NCBI GenBank assembly: GCA_017962705.1
Contig: JAGCUV010000024.1
Span: 1-37,126 of the forward strand
Reading direction: 5' to 3'
Source: Bacteroidales bacterium
GTDB taxonomy: Bacteria > Bacteroidota > Bacteroidia > Bacteroidales > UBA932
DNA: 37,126 bases
The number at the start of each line of letters is the position of its first letter. Position 1 is the first letter of the stretch. Under the pieces are notes generated by a model. The model did no database searches. It was given only the letters and a program-made list of their open reading frames with translations, and was not told the origin of the DNA. Made by a program: the position numbers and the translations under genes. Of the stretch, positions 24,997 to 35,400 are shown piece after piece.

Positions 24997-27039
24997 ATGA
25001 AAAGAATCCTTCTTCTGGTTTGGATGGTGGCTGTCGCATGGTCTGCCGGTGCGGCCCAAAAGCCGTGCAAGGCCCCCAAAACCCTCAAGGTCCTGGCCAT
25101 CGGAAACAGTTTTTCGGCGGATGCTGTGGAGCAGAACCTCTGGGAGATCGCCAAGGCCGACGGCTGCACGATGGTGATCGGCAATCTGTATGGCGGATGC
25201 ACGTTGGAGAAGCACTGGGAAAACGCTCGGTCGGACGCTTCGGCCTATTCCTATCGCAAGGTGGTGAACGGGAAGAAAACAACTATTCCGGATTACGCGC
25301 TTTCACAAGCCCTGAAGGATGAAAAATGGGATGTGGTGACACTCCAACAGCAGAGCCTCCGTGCGGGCCAAATCGAGAGTTTCGAGCCCGGTCTGCCGGA
25401 ACTGCTCGCTTATGTGCGCGCCCGCGTGCCTAAAAAGACAAAAATTGTATTTCACCGCACCTGGGCATATGAGAACGATTATGTTGGAAAGGGCTTTGAA
25501 CTTTTTGATCGTAAAAGCGGCAAGATGTTCGAGGCCGTGACCGCCACGACGAAAAGGGTCTGTGAAAAGTACGGGATTTCGACCGTGATTCCCTCTGCCG
25601 CGACGATTCAGAATCTTCGCCGTTCCGAAATACTGGCAAATGTCTGCCGGGACGGCTTTCACCTGAACCTCATCGGGCGCTATGCCGTGGCTCTTACCTG
25701 GTATGAAACGCTCACCGGGCGCAATGTCGTCGGCAACGCCTTCAATCCGCCTCATATTGAGCCTTGGATGAAGGAAACAGCGCAACTTGCGGCCCACGCT
25801 GCAGTTTTGGACCCGGATAAGGCGCAACCCGTAGGCCCGAAGGCCCATAAGGCGCAAAATGATGAGTCGACGGTGCCGCCGTATATCCTGCCCAACCCTC
25901 TGGTCATGGCCGATGGCACTCCGGTCACCACTCCGGAGCAGTGGTTTTCCGTCCGCAGACCCGAAATTCTCAAAATATTCACGGAACAAGTGTTCGGAAA
26001 ATCTCCGGCGCCCCGTTCCGATATGCGCTTCGAGCAGGTCGAATCGTCTGACAGCGCTCTGGGCGGCATCGCCAGACGCAAGCAGGTAAAAGTCTATCTG
26101 GGCAAGAACGACAAATACTGCCTGAACCTGCTTATCTATCTGCCCCGGCAGGCGGAAGGCCCCGTGCCGATGTTCGCCGGCATCAATTTCCAAGGAAACT
26201 GGGCGGTGAATCCCGACCCTGAAATCCTAATGCCGGACAAGGGACAACTCAAACGATATGCCATCGTGCCTACTTTGGAACGCGGGGCGCAGAGCCGGCG
26301 TTGGCCGTTGGAACAGATTCTTTCCGCCGGTTACGGGTTGCTGACTTTCTATCGCGGTGACACCGATCCCGACTTCCACGATGGCTGGCTGAACGGCATC
26401 GCGGCGCTGGGTTTCAAGAAAGGCCAGACCTGGCCCGAACCCGACGAGTGGGGGACCATCTCGCAATGGGCCTGGAGTCTCAGCCGAGCGATGGATTATA
26501 TGGAGACGGACCCGGACATCGATGCAGAACGTGTAGCCGTCATCGGTCATTCGCGTCTGGGAAAAACCTCCCTGTGGGCCGGTGCGCAGGACGAACGTTT
26601 TGCTTTGGTGATATCCAATTGCTCCGGGGCGGGTGGATCCGCGCTTTCCCGGAGGATGCAGGGGGAGGTTCTCGTGGACCTCAACCATCATTTCCCCCAC
26701 TGGTTCTGTGAGAATTTCCACGCTTACAGCAACCGCGAGGCGGAACTGCCCGTGGACCAGCACGAGTTGATGGCGCTCATCGCTCCCCGCCCGCTCTATA
26801 TCGCCAGTGCTTCGGGTGACCTTTGGGCGGACCCGAAGGGGGAATTCACCAGCGCGCTGGAGGCATCGAAGGTATATGAATTCCTCGGTATTCCCGGTCT
26901 GCAGATACAGGAATGGCCGGCCGCCGGACATCCCAGCCTCGAAGGCCATGTGGCTTACCATATGCGCGAAGGGAAACACGACATCCTGTCCTATGACTGG
27001 GGTAACTACATCCGTTTTGCAGACAAATTTTTAAAATAG
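24997..27039 (+). CDS. Two-domain esterase: DUF4886 (SGNH-like) + CE15 glucuronoyl esterase-like
   Basis: This 680-aa protein has a cleavable signal (MKRILLLVWMVAVAWSAGAAQ) and no lipobox. Residues about 28-265 are a DUF4886 domain of the SGNH-hydrolase type: VLAIGNSFSADA with Ser38, a TLQQQS block, and DGFHLN with Asp219/His222 near its end. Residues about 290-680 resemble the alpha/beta hydrolases of family CE15: GINFQGN, WGTISQWAWSLSRAMDYM, VIGHSRLGKTSLWAGAQDERFA with nucleophile Ser519 (GxSRxGK), NCSGAGGSALSRR, and a C-terminal HMREGKHDILSYDW with the probable His661. CE15 enzymes hydrolyse esters of glucuronic acid with alcohols, best known from lignin-carbohydrate links. With two esterase domains in one protein, it may remove both acyl and glucuronoyl-ester groups. 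It lies 21 bases after GH3 and 8 before the small gene at 27048. Confidence 0.88.
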   Translation: MKRILLLVWMVAVAWSAGAAQKPCKAPKTLKVLAIGNSFSADAVEQNLWEIAKADGCTMVIGNLYGGCTLEKHWENARSDASAYSYRKVVNGKKTTIPDYALSQALKDEKWDVVTLQQQSLRAGQIESFEPGLPELLAYVRARVPKKTKIVFHRTWAYENDYVGKGFELFDRKSGKMFEAVTATTKRVCEKYGISTVIPSAATIQNLRRSEILANVCRDGFHLNLIGRYAVALTWYETLTGRNVVGNAFNPPHIEPWMKETAQLAAHAAVLDPDKAQPVGPKAHKAQNDESTVPPYILPNPLVMADGTPVTTPEQWFSVRRPEILKIFTEQVFGKSPAPRSDMRFEQVESSDSALGGIARRKQVKVYLGKNDKYCLNLLIYLPRQAEGPVPMFAGINFQGNWAVNPDPEILMPDKGQLKRYAIVPTLERGAQSRRWPLEQILSAGYGLLTFYRGDTDPDFHDGWLNGIAALGFKKGQTWPEPDEWGTISQWAWSLSRAMDYMETDPDIDAERVAVIGHSRLGKTSLWAGAQDERFALVISNCSGAGGSALSRRMQGEVLVDLNHHFPHWFCENFHAYSNREAELPVDQHELMALIAPRPLYIASASGDLWADPKGEFTSALEASKVYEFLGIPGLQIQEWPAAGHPSLEGHVAYHMREGKHDILSYDWGNYIRFADKFLK

Positions 27040-27047
27040 TTAATACA

Positions 27048-27170
27048 ATGAAACGCTATTCGACACCCACGCTTCGGGTTTGTAATTGGGAACTTGTAAA
27101 CAAGGTGATTTGCGCCTCCCCCGTTATGGGGACGGAAGGTTATGAAACCGTAATAGAAGGAGAATGGTAA
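27048..27170 (+). CDS. Small protein (40 aa) with YxxPxL / CxS pattern
   Basis: ATG 27048 to TAA 27170 encodes 40 residues. It begins MKRYSTPTLRV, continues to VICASPVMG and ends in an acidic tail with terminal Trp (ETVIEGEW). The pattern Tyr-x-x-Pro-x-Leu/Met-x-Val/Ile, then a hydrophobic pair followed by Cys-x-Ser, and an acidic, aromatic-ended tail is shared with the 48-aa protein at 12942-13088. There is no signal peptide or membrane segment. Its stop is one base before the ATG of the next lipoprotein, so the two are very likely co-translated. It fills the only sizeable gap of this part of the operon. Function unknown. Confidence 0.6.
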   Translation: MKRYSTPTLRVCNWELVNKVICASPVMGTEGYETVIEGEW

Positions 27171-27171
27171 A

Positions 27172-29703
27172 ATGAAAAAGACGAATTTTTGTTCTCTGGC
27201 CCTGGGCTTGGCTGTTCTGTTCTCATTGCAGGCTTGCTCCCGCGCGGAAATAGAGTCCCAGGAGTCATCCGTATGGCTCAGCATCAAGGCCAACAATTCA
27301 GAGGTTTTGAAAACCAGTTTGTCAGACGGGGCCGTCCTTTGGTCGGAAAATGACGCGCTGGCTTGCTTCTCTTCCGGAGGAGGGAAAGGTACCCTGCAAC
27401 TTGTAAGCGGTGCAGGCACTCCTTCCGGCGTGTTCGAAGGGACCGTCCAAGGTTCCGTCGCGCCCTTTTTCTGCTTTTATCCCGCAGCGAATGGAATCAG
27501 CAAGGGCGGTGGCAGCGTGAATTTCCGCGTTCCCCAAACCCAAACGGGAAAGGACGGTGGATTTGCCGAAGGGATGAACCCCGCCCTGGCCGTCCTTCCG
27601 ACTGTGGATTCCGATGCCTGTTTCTACAATCTGTCGGGAATGCTGAAGTTGACGCTTAAAGGTTCCCAGACCGTCTCGCGCATCAAACTGGTTTCCCTCA
27701 ATACCGGGGATCAGCTCTGGGGCGATGTGGCCGCCGTTATCAATATGAACAAGGAAGTGCCCGAGTGGACACAGAATTACAGTGGTGGAAACAACATCCT
27801 CTATCTGGACTTTCCCGGCGGCCTGACGCTGACTCCGGAAGGAAAGTCCGTTTATTTTGCCCTTCCCGTCGGGACCCTGTCGTCCGGATTCAAAATCGTG
27901 GTATATGACAATTATCAGGCGGTCGACGAATTCCTTACATACAAGGATTACACGGTCAAACGTTCTGTCATCCAACCGATGGAGGCGATTCAGATTGGAA
28001 AATATACGGTGCTGGACGCCGAAGAAAGCGCCAACTGCTACAATGTCTGCAAGACCAATACGGCCCTGCCCTTCAAATTCTGCGCGGTCAAGGGGAACAG
28101 TTTCGAGGCGCTGGCCGCAGATAGCGTCGCCGAGTATTGGGAGAGTCTGACAACCTCTCCGAGCGAATTCAACGGGGGTGAGCTCGGATATCTTCTCACA
28201 GACATCGGCTTGAGCAAGCATTGCGTCACCTTTACCCTCCAGGGTCGGGCGGGCAGCGCGTCCATCGCCGCCAAATTGGGAGAGGAGATTCTCTGGAACT
28301 GGCATATCTGGATTACGAACAGCCTGCCGTCTTGCGCCAAAATGGCCAACGGCACGCGCATCATGGACACCAATCTGGGAGCGGTCGGTCCCGGCACCGG
28401 CTCCACCCAGCCGGTCGGGCTCCTGTACCAATGGGGACGCAAGGACCCCTTCCCCGCTCCTTATCACGTTGCGTACAATACAATGATGGCTTTCCAGCCC
28501 GCCGGGGTTATTACCTATGAAGCCAAAAGCGATGCGACGCTGGACTACACCTTGAGTCATCCGGGTACGTTCATCGATGTCACCACCAAGTGGGAGGCGG
28601 GCGCCAACAACGGTGTCTGGGCTTCGGAAAAGACCATTTACGACCCCTGCCCTCCCGGCTACCGCGTGCCGACCAAGGCGGAACTGTCTTCCCTCTCGCT
28701 CGGGGATTGGGACGCGACTTATTATCGTTATACAGAAAGCGCGACCGACTTTCATTTCCATGCCACTTCACGTTCTTATTATAGCAGCGGCGGTTCGCAT
28801 GTGAATGAAACGGCGCATACAGGCTATTACTGGACCAGCGACCACGCAGGCGGGAATATGGCGCAGATGGTCACCTTTTCTTCCTCGAAGGTGGGGACCA
28901 TAGGCGGCGTGGCCAAGGCCTTCGGCGTTGCCGTGCGCTGCGTTGCCGAAGTGTCGGCGCAACCGGCCCCTTCCTCCAAGACAGTCAAGGTGAGCCTCAT
29001 CGGCGATTCGATTTCTACTTTCTCCGGCTTTATCAATACGGGCAACCTCGCGTATTATCCGCGCGCGGAAGCGGATAGGGCGGCTGCAGACATCGAAGTC
29101 GTGGATGTGAAGCAGACCTACTGGTGGCAGTTGATTTACAACTATATGTCCAATGCGGTTCTTGAGAAGAGCGACGCTTGGTCCGGCTCCTGCATGGGCG
29201 GTTATGACAACACCTCGATGGTGGCGCGATACACGCAGGAACGGGTGGGTAATCCCGACCTCATCATTATCAACGCAGGTACCAACGACCTTGTTCGGGA
29301 AAACCATTTCCTGATTGACGGCGTTCCTATGTCGGAAGAAGATAGGGTACACCCCACCGTAGAGGAGATGGAGGCCATCTTTGCGAAAGCCGAAACGGAT
29401 TACACGACGCTATCCGAATCCCTATATATCGAAAGCTATGTGAAGTTGATGCATAAAATCAGGGCGGACCTCCCGAATGTGCAGTTCCTGCTGATTATCT
29501 GTGACCGTTTCTCACAGGCGGAACGGAAAGCCGTCATCTCCATCGCGGAGCGCTATGGCGCCCAGTATGTGGATTTCCTGGCCCTCGGCAGAAACTGTCT
29601 GGAAAAACAATCCTATGTCCATCCCAGCATCCGGGGCATGGCCACGATGTCCAAATACATCTACGACTGCCAGGGTGAATGGCTGGAGAGTTTAGGCAAC
29701 TAA
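27172..29703 (+). CDS. Lipoprotein: fimbrillin-like + ANCY/Fib_succ_major module + SGNH esterase
   Basis: This 843-aa lipoprotein (LQAC, Cys22) has three parts. The fimbrillin-like N-terminus (about 30-280) has WSENDALACFS, FYPAANG and FYNLSGMLKLTLKG. The shared module (about 285-600) has ANCY (287-290), ILWNWHIWI, DTNLGAVG, YQWGRKDPFP, TIYDPCPPGYRVP (Asp491) and AVRCV. The C-terminal SGNH hydrolase (about 605-843) has LIGDSIS with nucleophile Ser613, a glycine/asparagine block around INAGTNDL (703-707) and YVHPS with His817. The residue three before His is Ser, not the usual Asp, so the acid of the triad may be missing or placed elsewhere. It probably removes acyl groups from the glycan at the surface while held there by the module. 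It starts one base after the 40-aa gene and ends 4 bases before the next. Confidence 0.87.
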   Translation: MKKTNFCSLALGLAVLFSLQACSRAEIESQESSVWLSIKANNSEVLKTSLSDGAVLWSENDALACFSSGGGKGTLQLVSGAGTPSGVFEGTVQGSVAPFFCFYPAANGISKGGGSVNFRVPQTQTGKDGGFAEGMNPALAVLPTVDSDACFYNLSGMLKLTLKGSQTVSRIKLVSLNTGDQLWGDVAAVINMNKEVPEWTQNYSGGNNILYLDFPGGLTLTPEGKSVYFALPVGTLSSGFKIVVYDNYQAVDEFLTYKDYTVKRSVIQPMEAIQIGKYTVLDAEESANCYNVCKTNTALPFKFCAVKGNSFEALAADSVAEYWESLTTSPSEFNGGELGYLLTDIGLSKHCVTFTLQGRAGSASIAAKLGEEILWNWHIWITNSLPSCAKMANGTRIMDTNLGAVGPGTGSTQPVGLLYQWGRKDPFPAPYHVAYNTMMAFQPAGVITYEAKSDATLDYTLSHPGTFIDVTTKWEAGANNGVWASEKTIYDPCPPGYRVPTKAELSSLSLGDWDATYYRYTESATDFHFHATSRSYYSSGGSHVNETAHTGYYWTSDHAGGNMAQMVTFSSSKVGTIGGVAKAFGVAVRCVAEVSAQPAPSSKTVKVSLIGDSISTFSGFINTGNLAYYPRAEADRAAADIEVVDVKQTYWWQLIYNYMSNAVLEKSDAWSGSCMGGYDNTSMVARYTQERVGNPDLIIINAGTNDLVRENHFLIDGVPMSEEDRVHPTVEEMEAIFAKAETDYTTLSESLYIESYVKLMHKIRADLPNVQFLLIICDRFSQAERKAVISIAERYGAQYVDFLALGRNCLEKQSYVHPSIRGMATMSKYIYDCQGEWLESLGN

Positions 29704-29707
29704 AAGT

Positions 29708-32440
29708 ATGAGAGTAAAGTTTCCCATAACGCTGCTCGCGATTCTTTCGCTTGCGTTCCTCTTGTCCTGTTCCGCAAAAGAGCCGGCGACGCCTCTTCCG
29801 GCCCCTGAAGAAGAATCGGACGGCGTTCCCGACTTATCCAAAGTCGAGTCGGCCAACTGCTATATCGTTTACGGTGGAGGCGATTACCGTTTTCGGGCGG
29901 TCAAGGGCAACAGCGCCGCGCCGGTCGGAGGCGTTGCTGCGGTCGCTGTGCTGTGGGAGACCCGGAATTCGGACACGGCTCCTCTCGCCGGGGCAATTGT
30001 CAACAATGTCTCCTATGAGAATGGAGCCATCTCGTTCACGGCTACCGGTACCACCGGCAACGCCGTCATTGCGGCGATGGATGCGCAGTCCAACATTCTG
30101 TGGAGTTGGCATATCTGGGTTCCCGGCTCTGAGGTGGAAGCGCTCAAGCGGGCTTCGGACTTCCTGATGGACCGCAATCTGGGTGCCATCCAAGCCGAAC
30201 ATCCCGCTTCCGGGAGTGGCTTCAACACCATCGGGCTCTTCTATGAATGGGGCCGCAAGGACCCGTTCCCAGCCTCTGTTAGTTGGAGCGCTGGAGGCTC
30301 GATTTCCACGGCGGCGACCGTAGGGGCTGAATTTTCCTCCGTCCAGCGGACGGACGAAAACGGAACGGTGCAATGGGCTGTGGCCCATCCCCAGGTCTAT
30401 CTGTACTGCAAGAGCGCCGTCGATGCCGACCAGGACTGGCTTTGCACCCACGACAATACGCTTTGGGCTGCGGCAAAGACCATTTACGACCCTTGTCCCA
30501 TAGGGTATCACGTGCCGGGATACACCGATTGGAATTCCTGTTCCGCCACTTTTGATACGGGCGGTGTCTGGTTCGGTGCCGACATCAATTACTACGGCAG
30601 TTCCAACGCCTGGTTCCCTTGCGGCGGCTATCGTTATGCCTCCGACGGAACCAACCACGAGTCCGGCAAACAGTCCTTCTGGTGGTCTTACGACACGAAC
30701 GGCAACAAGTCACGTTCGACCGTGATGAAAGCCCAGAATGAGTCGAATAAAATCCAGTCGGCCAGCAGCCCCCGGGCGTTGGGCGCCCTTGTGCGCTGCG
30801 TGGCCGATACGGAACCTCCCGTGCCGGTGACTCCTACCGAAGAAACCGTCAACCTGCAGGGAACCGTCACTTGCGACGGCGCGCCGGTGAAAGATGTGAT
30901 GGTGTCCGACGGCGTGGCGATTACGGTCACGGACGAAGAAGGACATTATTCCCTGCATTCCCTCAAGGAAAAGGGCTATGTGTTCATCACCATTCCCTCC
31001 GGGTATATGGTGCCTATGGAAGGGGCCAACACCCCTGTTTTCTGGAAAAGCACCACGCGGGGCGTATCGAGCCTCGAAACGCACGATTTTACGCTGATTC
31101 GGCAGGCGGACCAGCAGAAGTTCAAGTTCATCGCCATCGGTGACATCCAGGTGAACAACTTGCAGAAGGGCGACGACATCCGTCAATTCAACGAGGTGTT
31201 CGCCCCCGACTTCCAGAACTTTGTCTCCGCCCACAGCGGGGAGAAGATGTTTGTCCTGACGCTCGGCGACCATTCCTGGAACGACTATTGGGCTGACCAC
31301 AACTTTAATCTGGATGATTTCAAGGCGATGTTCGACGCCAAGGTCAACGGACTGCCTGTATTCTACACACCGGGCAACCACGACAACGACCGTGGGCAGG
31401 ACGGTGTCTTTCCTACAACCAACGACGAAGCCAAGAGGAAGTACCGCAGCCTGTATGGCCCCTCCTATTATTCGTTCAACGTCGGCGCGTTCCATTTCAT
31501 CGCATTGGACAATGTCTGGTGCTATAACCTCGGCTCCCAGGACGGGACCAAGCGCCGGGGGACGATGAGTTATAAGTTCTATATTACCGACGAACAACTG
31601 GAGTGGGTGGAAAAAGATTTGGCCCGTGTACCTGCCACCACGCCGCTTTTCATCAGCGCCCACGCTCCATTCTTTAAATTCAACGGCAGCGACAACCTTT
31701 CCGAAAAGTCCACCAGCCGCTTGATTCAATTACTTGGGGGACGGCGCGCCTACCTGCTGTCGGGTCATACGCATATGGTGTATAATGTGGACCATCTGGC
31801 CGAATCGAATGTATTCGAATTCAACAATGGCGGTCTGGCCGGCGCCACGTACCACATCGACAACTTCGCTACCTCTTCCGACGGATCCCCCTGCGGATAC
31901 CGAATCTTCGACATAGACGGGACGTCGGTCAAGTGGTTGTACAAAGGATATAAGATGGATGAAGACGAGCAGTTCCGCGTCTATGACCGCAATGAAACCT
32001 GTCTCGCCCCGGCCTATTGGATACCTTCTTGCACCAACGAAGAGGCCATCGGCGTCTGGAAAACCCGCGTGAGCTGGTATCTGGAGCCCCGGACGGACAA
32101 TCTCGTGGTCATCAATGTGTGGGACTGGGACCCTGAATGGACGGTGGAAGTTTCCGAGAACGGGGCTCCGCTGGAGGTAGAACACATTCCGGTGGACAGC
32201 GGACACGACCCCGAAAGGATGGACCCGCTCTTTTTGGCGACCTATGAAGCGAACGCCTTCAATGCCAACAAGACGGACGCCGGCTCCTTCCGGACCTATC
32301 CCTATGCCCATATGTTCCACGTCAAAGCCTCGGATGCGAATGCCACTCTGACCGTCAAGGTGACCAACCGCTTCGGACGAGTATTCACAAAGACCATCGA
32401 AAGACCGTACAGTTTTGACCTCAATAAATACCAGCCCTGA
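29708..32440 (+). CDS. Lipoprotein: ANCY/Fib_succ_major module + calcineurin-like metallophosphoesterase
   Basis: This 910-aa lipoprotein (LLSC, Cys21) lacks the fimbrillin-like part and begins almost directly with the shared module: ANCY (49-52), YRFRAVKGNSA, ILWSWHIWV, DRNLGAI, YEWGRKDPFP, TIYDPCPIGYHVP (Asp261) and LVRCV. It continues with a beta-sandwich like MetallophosN (about 379-455), a calcineurin-like phosphoesterase (about 472-700) and a C-terminal MetallophosC-like domain (about 705-905). Metal-site motifs: GDIQ (Asp479, Gln481 in place of the usual His), GDHSWND (Asp521), GNHDND (Asn557-His558), SAHAPFF (His652) and SGHTHM (His687, His689). The DxQ variant may alter metal preference. 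A surface phosphoesterase suggests phosphate-carrying groups on the glycan, but the substrate is unknown. Confidence 0.88.
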   Translation: MRVKFPITLLAILSLAFLLSCSAKEPATPLPAPEEESDGVPDLSKVESANCYIVYGGGDYRFRAVKGNSAAPVGGVAAVAVLWETRNSDTAPLAGAIVNNVSYENGAISFTATGTTGNAVIAAMDAQSNILWSWHIWVPGSEVEALKRASDFLMDRNLGAIQAEHPASGSGFNTIGLFYEWGRKDPFPASVSWSAGGSISTAATVGAEFSSVQRTDENGTVQWAVAHPQVYLYCKSAVDADQDWLCTHDNTLWAAAKTIYDPCPIGYHVPGYTDWNSCSATFDTGGVWFGADINYYGSSNAWFPCGGYRYASDGTNHESGKQSFWWSYDTNGNKSRSTVMKAQNESNKIQSASSPRALGALVRCVADTEPPVPVTPTEETVNLQGTVTCDGAPVKDVMVSDGVAITVTDEEGHYSLHSLKEKGYVFITIPSGYMVPMEGANTPVFWKSTTRGVSSLETHDFTLIRQADQQKFKFIAIGDIQVNNLQKGDDIRQFNEVFAPDFQNFVSAHSGEKMFVLTLGDHSWNDYWADHNFNLDDFKAMFDAKVNGLPVFYTPGNHDNDRGQDGVFPTTNDEAKRKYRSLYGPSYYSFNVGAFHFIALDNVWCYNLGSQDGTKRRGTMSYKFYITDEQLEWVEKDLARVPATTPLFISAHAPFFKFNGSDNLSEKSTSRLIQLLGGRRAYLLSGHTHMVYNVDHLAESNVFEFNNGGLAGATYHIDNFATSSDGSPCGYRIFDIDGTSVKWLYKGYKMDEDEQFRVYDRNETCLAPAYWIPSCTNEEAIGVWKTRVSWYLEPRTDNLVVINVWDWDPEWTVEVSENGAPLEVEHIPVDSGHDPERMDPLFLATYEANAFNANKTDAGSFRTYPYAHMFHVKASDANATLTVKVTNRFGRVFTKTIERPYSFDLNKYQP

Positions 32441-32445
32441 TTAAA

Positions 32446-35400
32446 ATGCATCGGAAATTTTATATGAATTATCTGCCGCTTCTTGTCCTTTTCCTATTGG
32501 CCGCGTGCGCCAAAGAACAGGCCGGACCGTCGGAGTCCCAGCCGAAAAATTCGCAGGAAACCACCCTGAAAGCCCTCACCGAACCGGCATCCGACAGCCG
32601 CGCCGTGCTGGTGGAGTCCCAAATGCGCTGGCAGGAAGGCGACGCCATCAATGTGATGACGATGTCTTCCCACAATTGCGGGGCTTATATCCTCACTTCG
32701 GGAGCCGGCGGTACGGTCGGAACGTTCAGCGGCGGTGAGATTTCCCAAAGCACGGAGTATTACGCGCTGTATCCCTATTCTACCGGTCTGACCAAGACCA
32801 GCGGCCGCTACCGTTTCTCCATTCCCCAGACGCAGACCTGGCAGAACGAATCCGTCGGCCGCGGGGCGAACATTATGGTCGCAACTTTCACCGACCCCTC
32901 CGTCAATCTCCAGTTCTACAATGTCCTGGGACTTCTGAAACTTTCCCTTACAGGCCGTCAGAAAATCTATAAAATCAGCGTCACCGACGCGGATGACAGC
33001 CACCGGCTTTGGGGAAAGGCCAGTCTGGCGCTGGACGGCAACCAGGGAACAGCCTCGCAAAGCCTTGAAATGAGCGATGGAGACAATACGCTCGAATTGC
33101 TCTGTCCGGGCGGCGTACAGCTTTCATCTGCAGCCCGCTCCTTCTATCTGGCCGCGCCTGCGGGCAGTTTCGCTTCCGGAATGACCGTGGCCATTTACGG
33201 CTCGAACGCGTCCGAGCCGTTGGAGGTGTTTTCGACGACCAAGGACAACCATATCGTCCGTTCCGCGATCCGGGCGATGGCGGTAAAGGACGTGGTTTCC
33301 GACCTGTCGTCCGATGAGACCGCCAACTGCTATCCGCTCTATGTGGCCGGCAACTACAAGTTTAAGGCGGTCAAGGGTAACAGCGCCGAATCCGTCGGCT
33401 CCGTGGCCGGCGTCGACGTGCTTTGGGAGAGCGACGGAACCATTTCGGCTCCGCAGGTTTCCGACATCATCGGGAACGCCCGTTATTCCGACGGCTATGT
33501 GTTCTTTACGGCTACCGGCACACCGGGCAACGCCCTCATTGCCGCGCGTGACGACCAGGACAATATCCTCTGGAGCTGGCATATCTGGATCCCGTCCACA
33601 ACCCTCAAGGCGGCGACCTACTCCAATGCCACTTCCGGCGGTGTGATGGACCGCAACCTGGGCGCGCTCACCGCCACCGAAGGCAATCCTTTGAGCAACG
33701 GTCTTACCTATGAGTGGGGCCGCAAGGACCCGTTCCCGGGAGCGGCCGCCTACAGCTCCGGCAACCAGGCGGCGGCGACCACCGGCAGCTTCACTTCCAG
33801 CCTCACCTCCGAGACCAAGGGTACGGAAGCCTATTCCGTGGCGCATCCGATGGAATACCTGTATTGTACAAGCGCGGTCCAGTCCAACCAGGATTGGGTG
33901 TACGGCGGAAACAACAACCACTGGGGTAGCAGCAAGACGGTGTGGGATCCCTGTCCTCCGGGCTACCGGGTCCCCATGAGCGGAGTCTGGTCGAACCTGA
34001 CCTATGAGAATGGAACGTATGCCATGTTGCTTGACGGCAAGCACTGGTATCCCGTTCCGGGCTACCGCTGGTCTTCGGACGGTGCGCTTCACGGCACGAC
34101 CAGCAATGGTTTTTACTGGACGGCGACGGCCGGTACCAACCAGGCGACCTACGGAAAGTATTCTTACAACAAGGACAATCCCGCTTCCAGCACTTTCGAG
34201 CCCGCGAAGACCATGTCCCGTTCGGCCGGTCTTCCTGTTCGTTGCTGCACGGACGCCACCCCTTCGGTGGATCCTCCCTCCGAGGGTGATAAAGCCTTTT
34301 TCACCGCCCTTCCTGCAGGCACGCTCGTAAACGGCATCGACAGCGGCAATGACAATTTCACGATGCGTTTCAGCAACGGCAGTTCCGTAGAACTCTCGAG
34401 TAGCCGCAGCGCCCTCTTGAGCGTTTCGTCCGATGGATACTGGAAGGTAAACGGGGTGAAAGGCAGTTACCAATATGCGTCCAATCCGCTTTACCGTATC
34501 GACCCTGAAAGCGGTAGCTGGCTGTGCGACGGCGTTTCCACCGGCACTTCCGCCCTTCCTTATCCGGTTTCGTACGGGGACCAGGAGGTGACGAGTGTCG
34601 TAGAGCAGTCGCGGAAAGTTTCCGTCAATTTCTCAGACGGAAGCAGTATCTCCTTCCCCAAAAACATTTCTTGGGGTATGTACGTGCAGAAGACGGCCAC
34701 ACGCCTGTATGTTTATATGGGCAAAGCCAGCTCCAGTTCCTGGATTCGCCACGATTTCTATTATCGGAACAAGGCTTACACCGGAGGAAGCACCTATCCC
34801 GACTATTACGATAACTGGGGCCTTGGCAAACCGGTCAACTGCACGCGGAACGGCACTTCCTTCTCCCTTGGAGAAGAGTTGTTCCTGGCGGGCGAGGCTG
34901 AAGCGGCCGTCCAGACCTATGACGCGCGGGAGCCAGCCCAGAAAACTTATTCGGGCGGTGTCCTCCACGGATGGGAGAATATCTGCATTGACGGAAGCGA
35001 CCGTATGTTCTCATTGAAGATTGATGGAAATATCGTCAGTGAAACCGGTACGCTATCTCTTCAAAGCGCTAGTCTCGTTGAAATCGAGCAGACCAGCCTT
35101 GTCGCCCGCGCCTACAGTCCCGAAGGACCGGAAAACGCTTATGCCAAGGCTACCAAGAAATGGACTTTCAAAGACGGTGTCGTCACGATCCAAGTAGAAT
35201 ATGAATTCTTGAGCGAAACGGAATTGTTCCAGTCGATGTTCGGCATGTTCTGCGTGAAACGGCTCAGGACCAAAGGTGATACCTCTTCGGGCTACATCAC
35301 CAACCTTGCCTGGAAAGACAACACCCCCTACAAAATGTATGAGGTGACGGAAGGTTGGGAAAGTGCCGTCAGCGCGTCCGCCCCGTTGAAGAGCAAAGAC

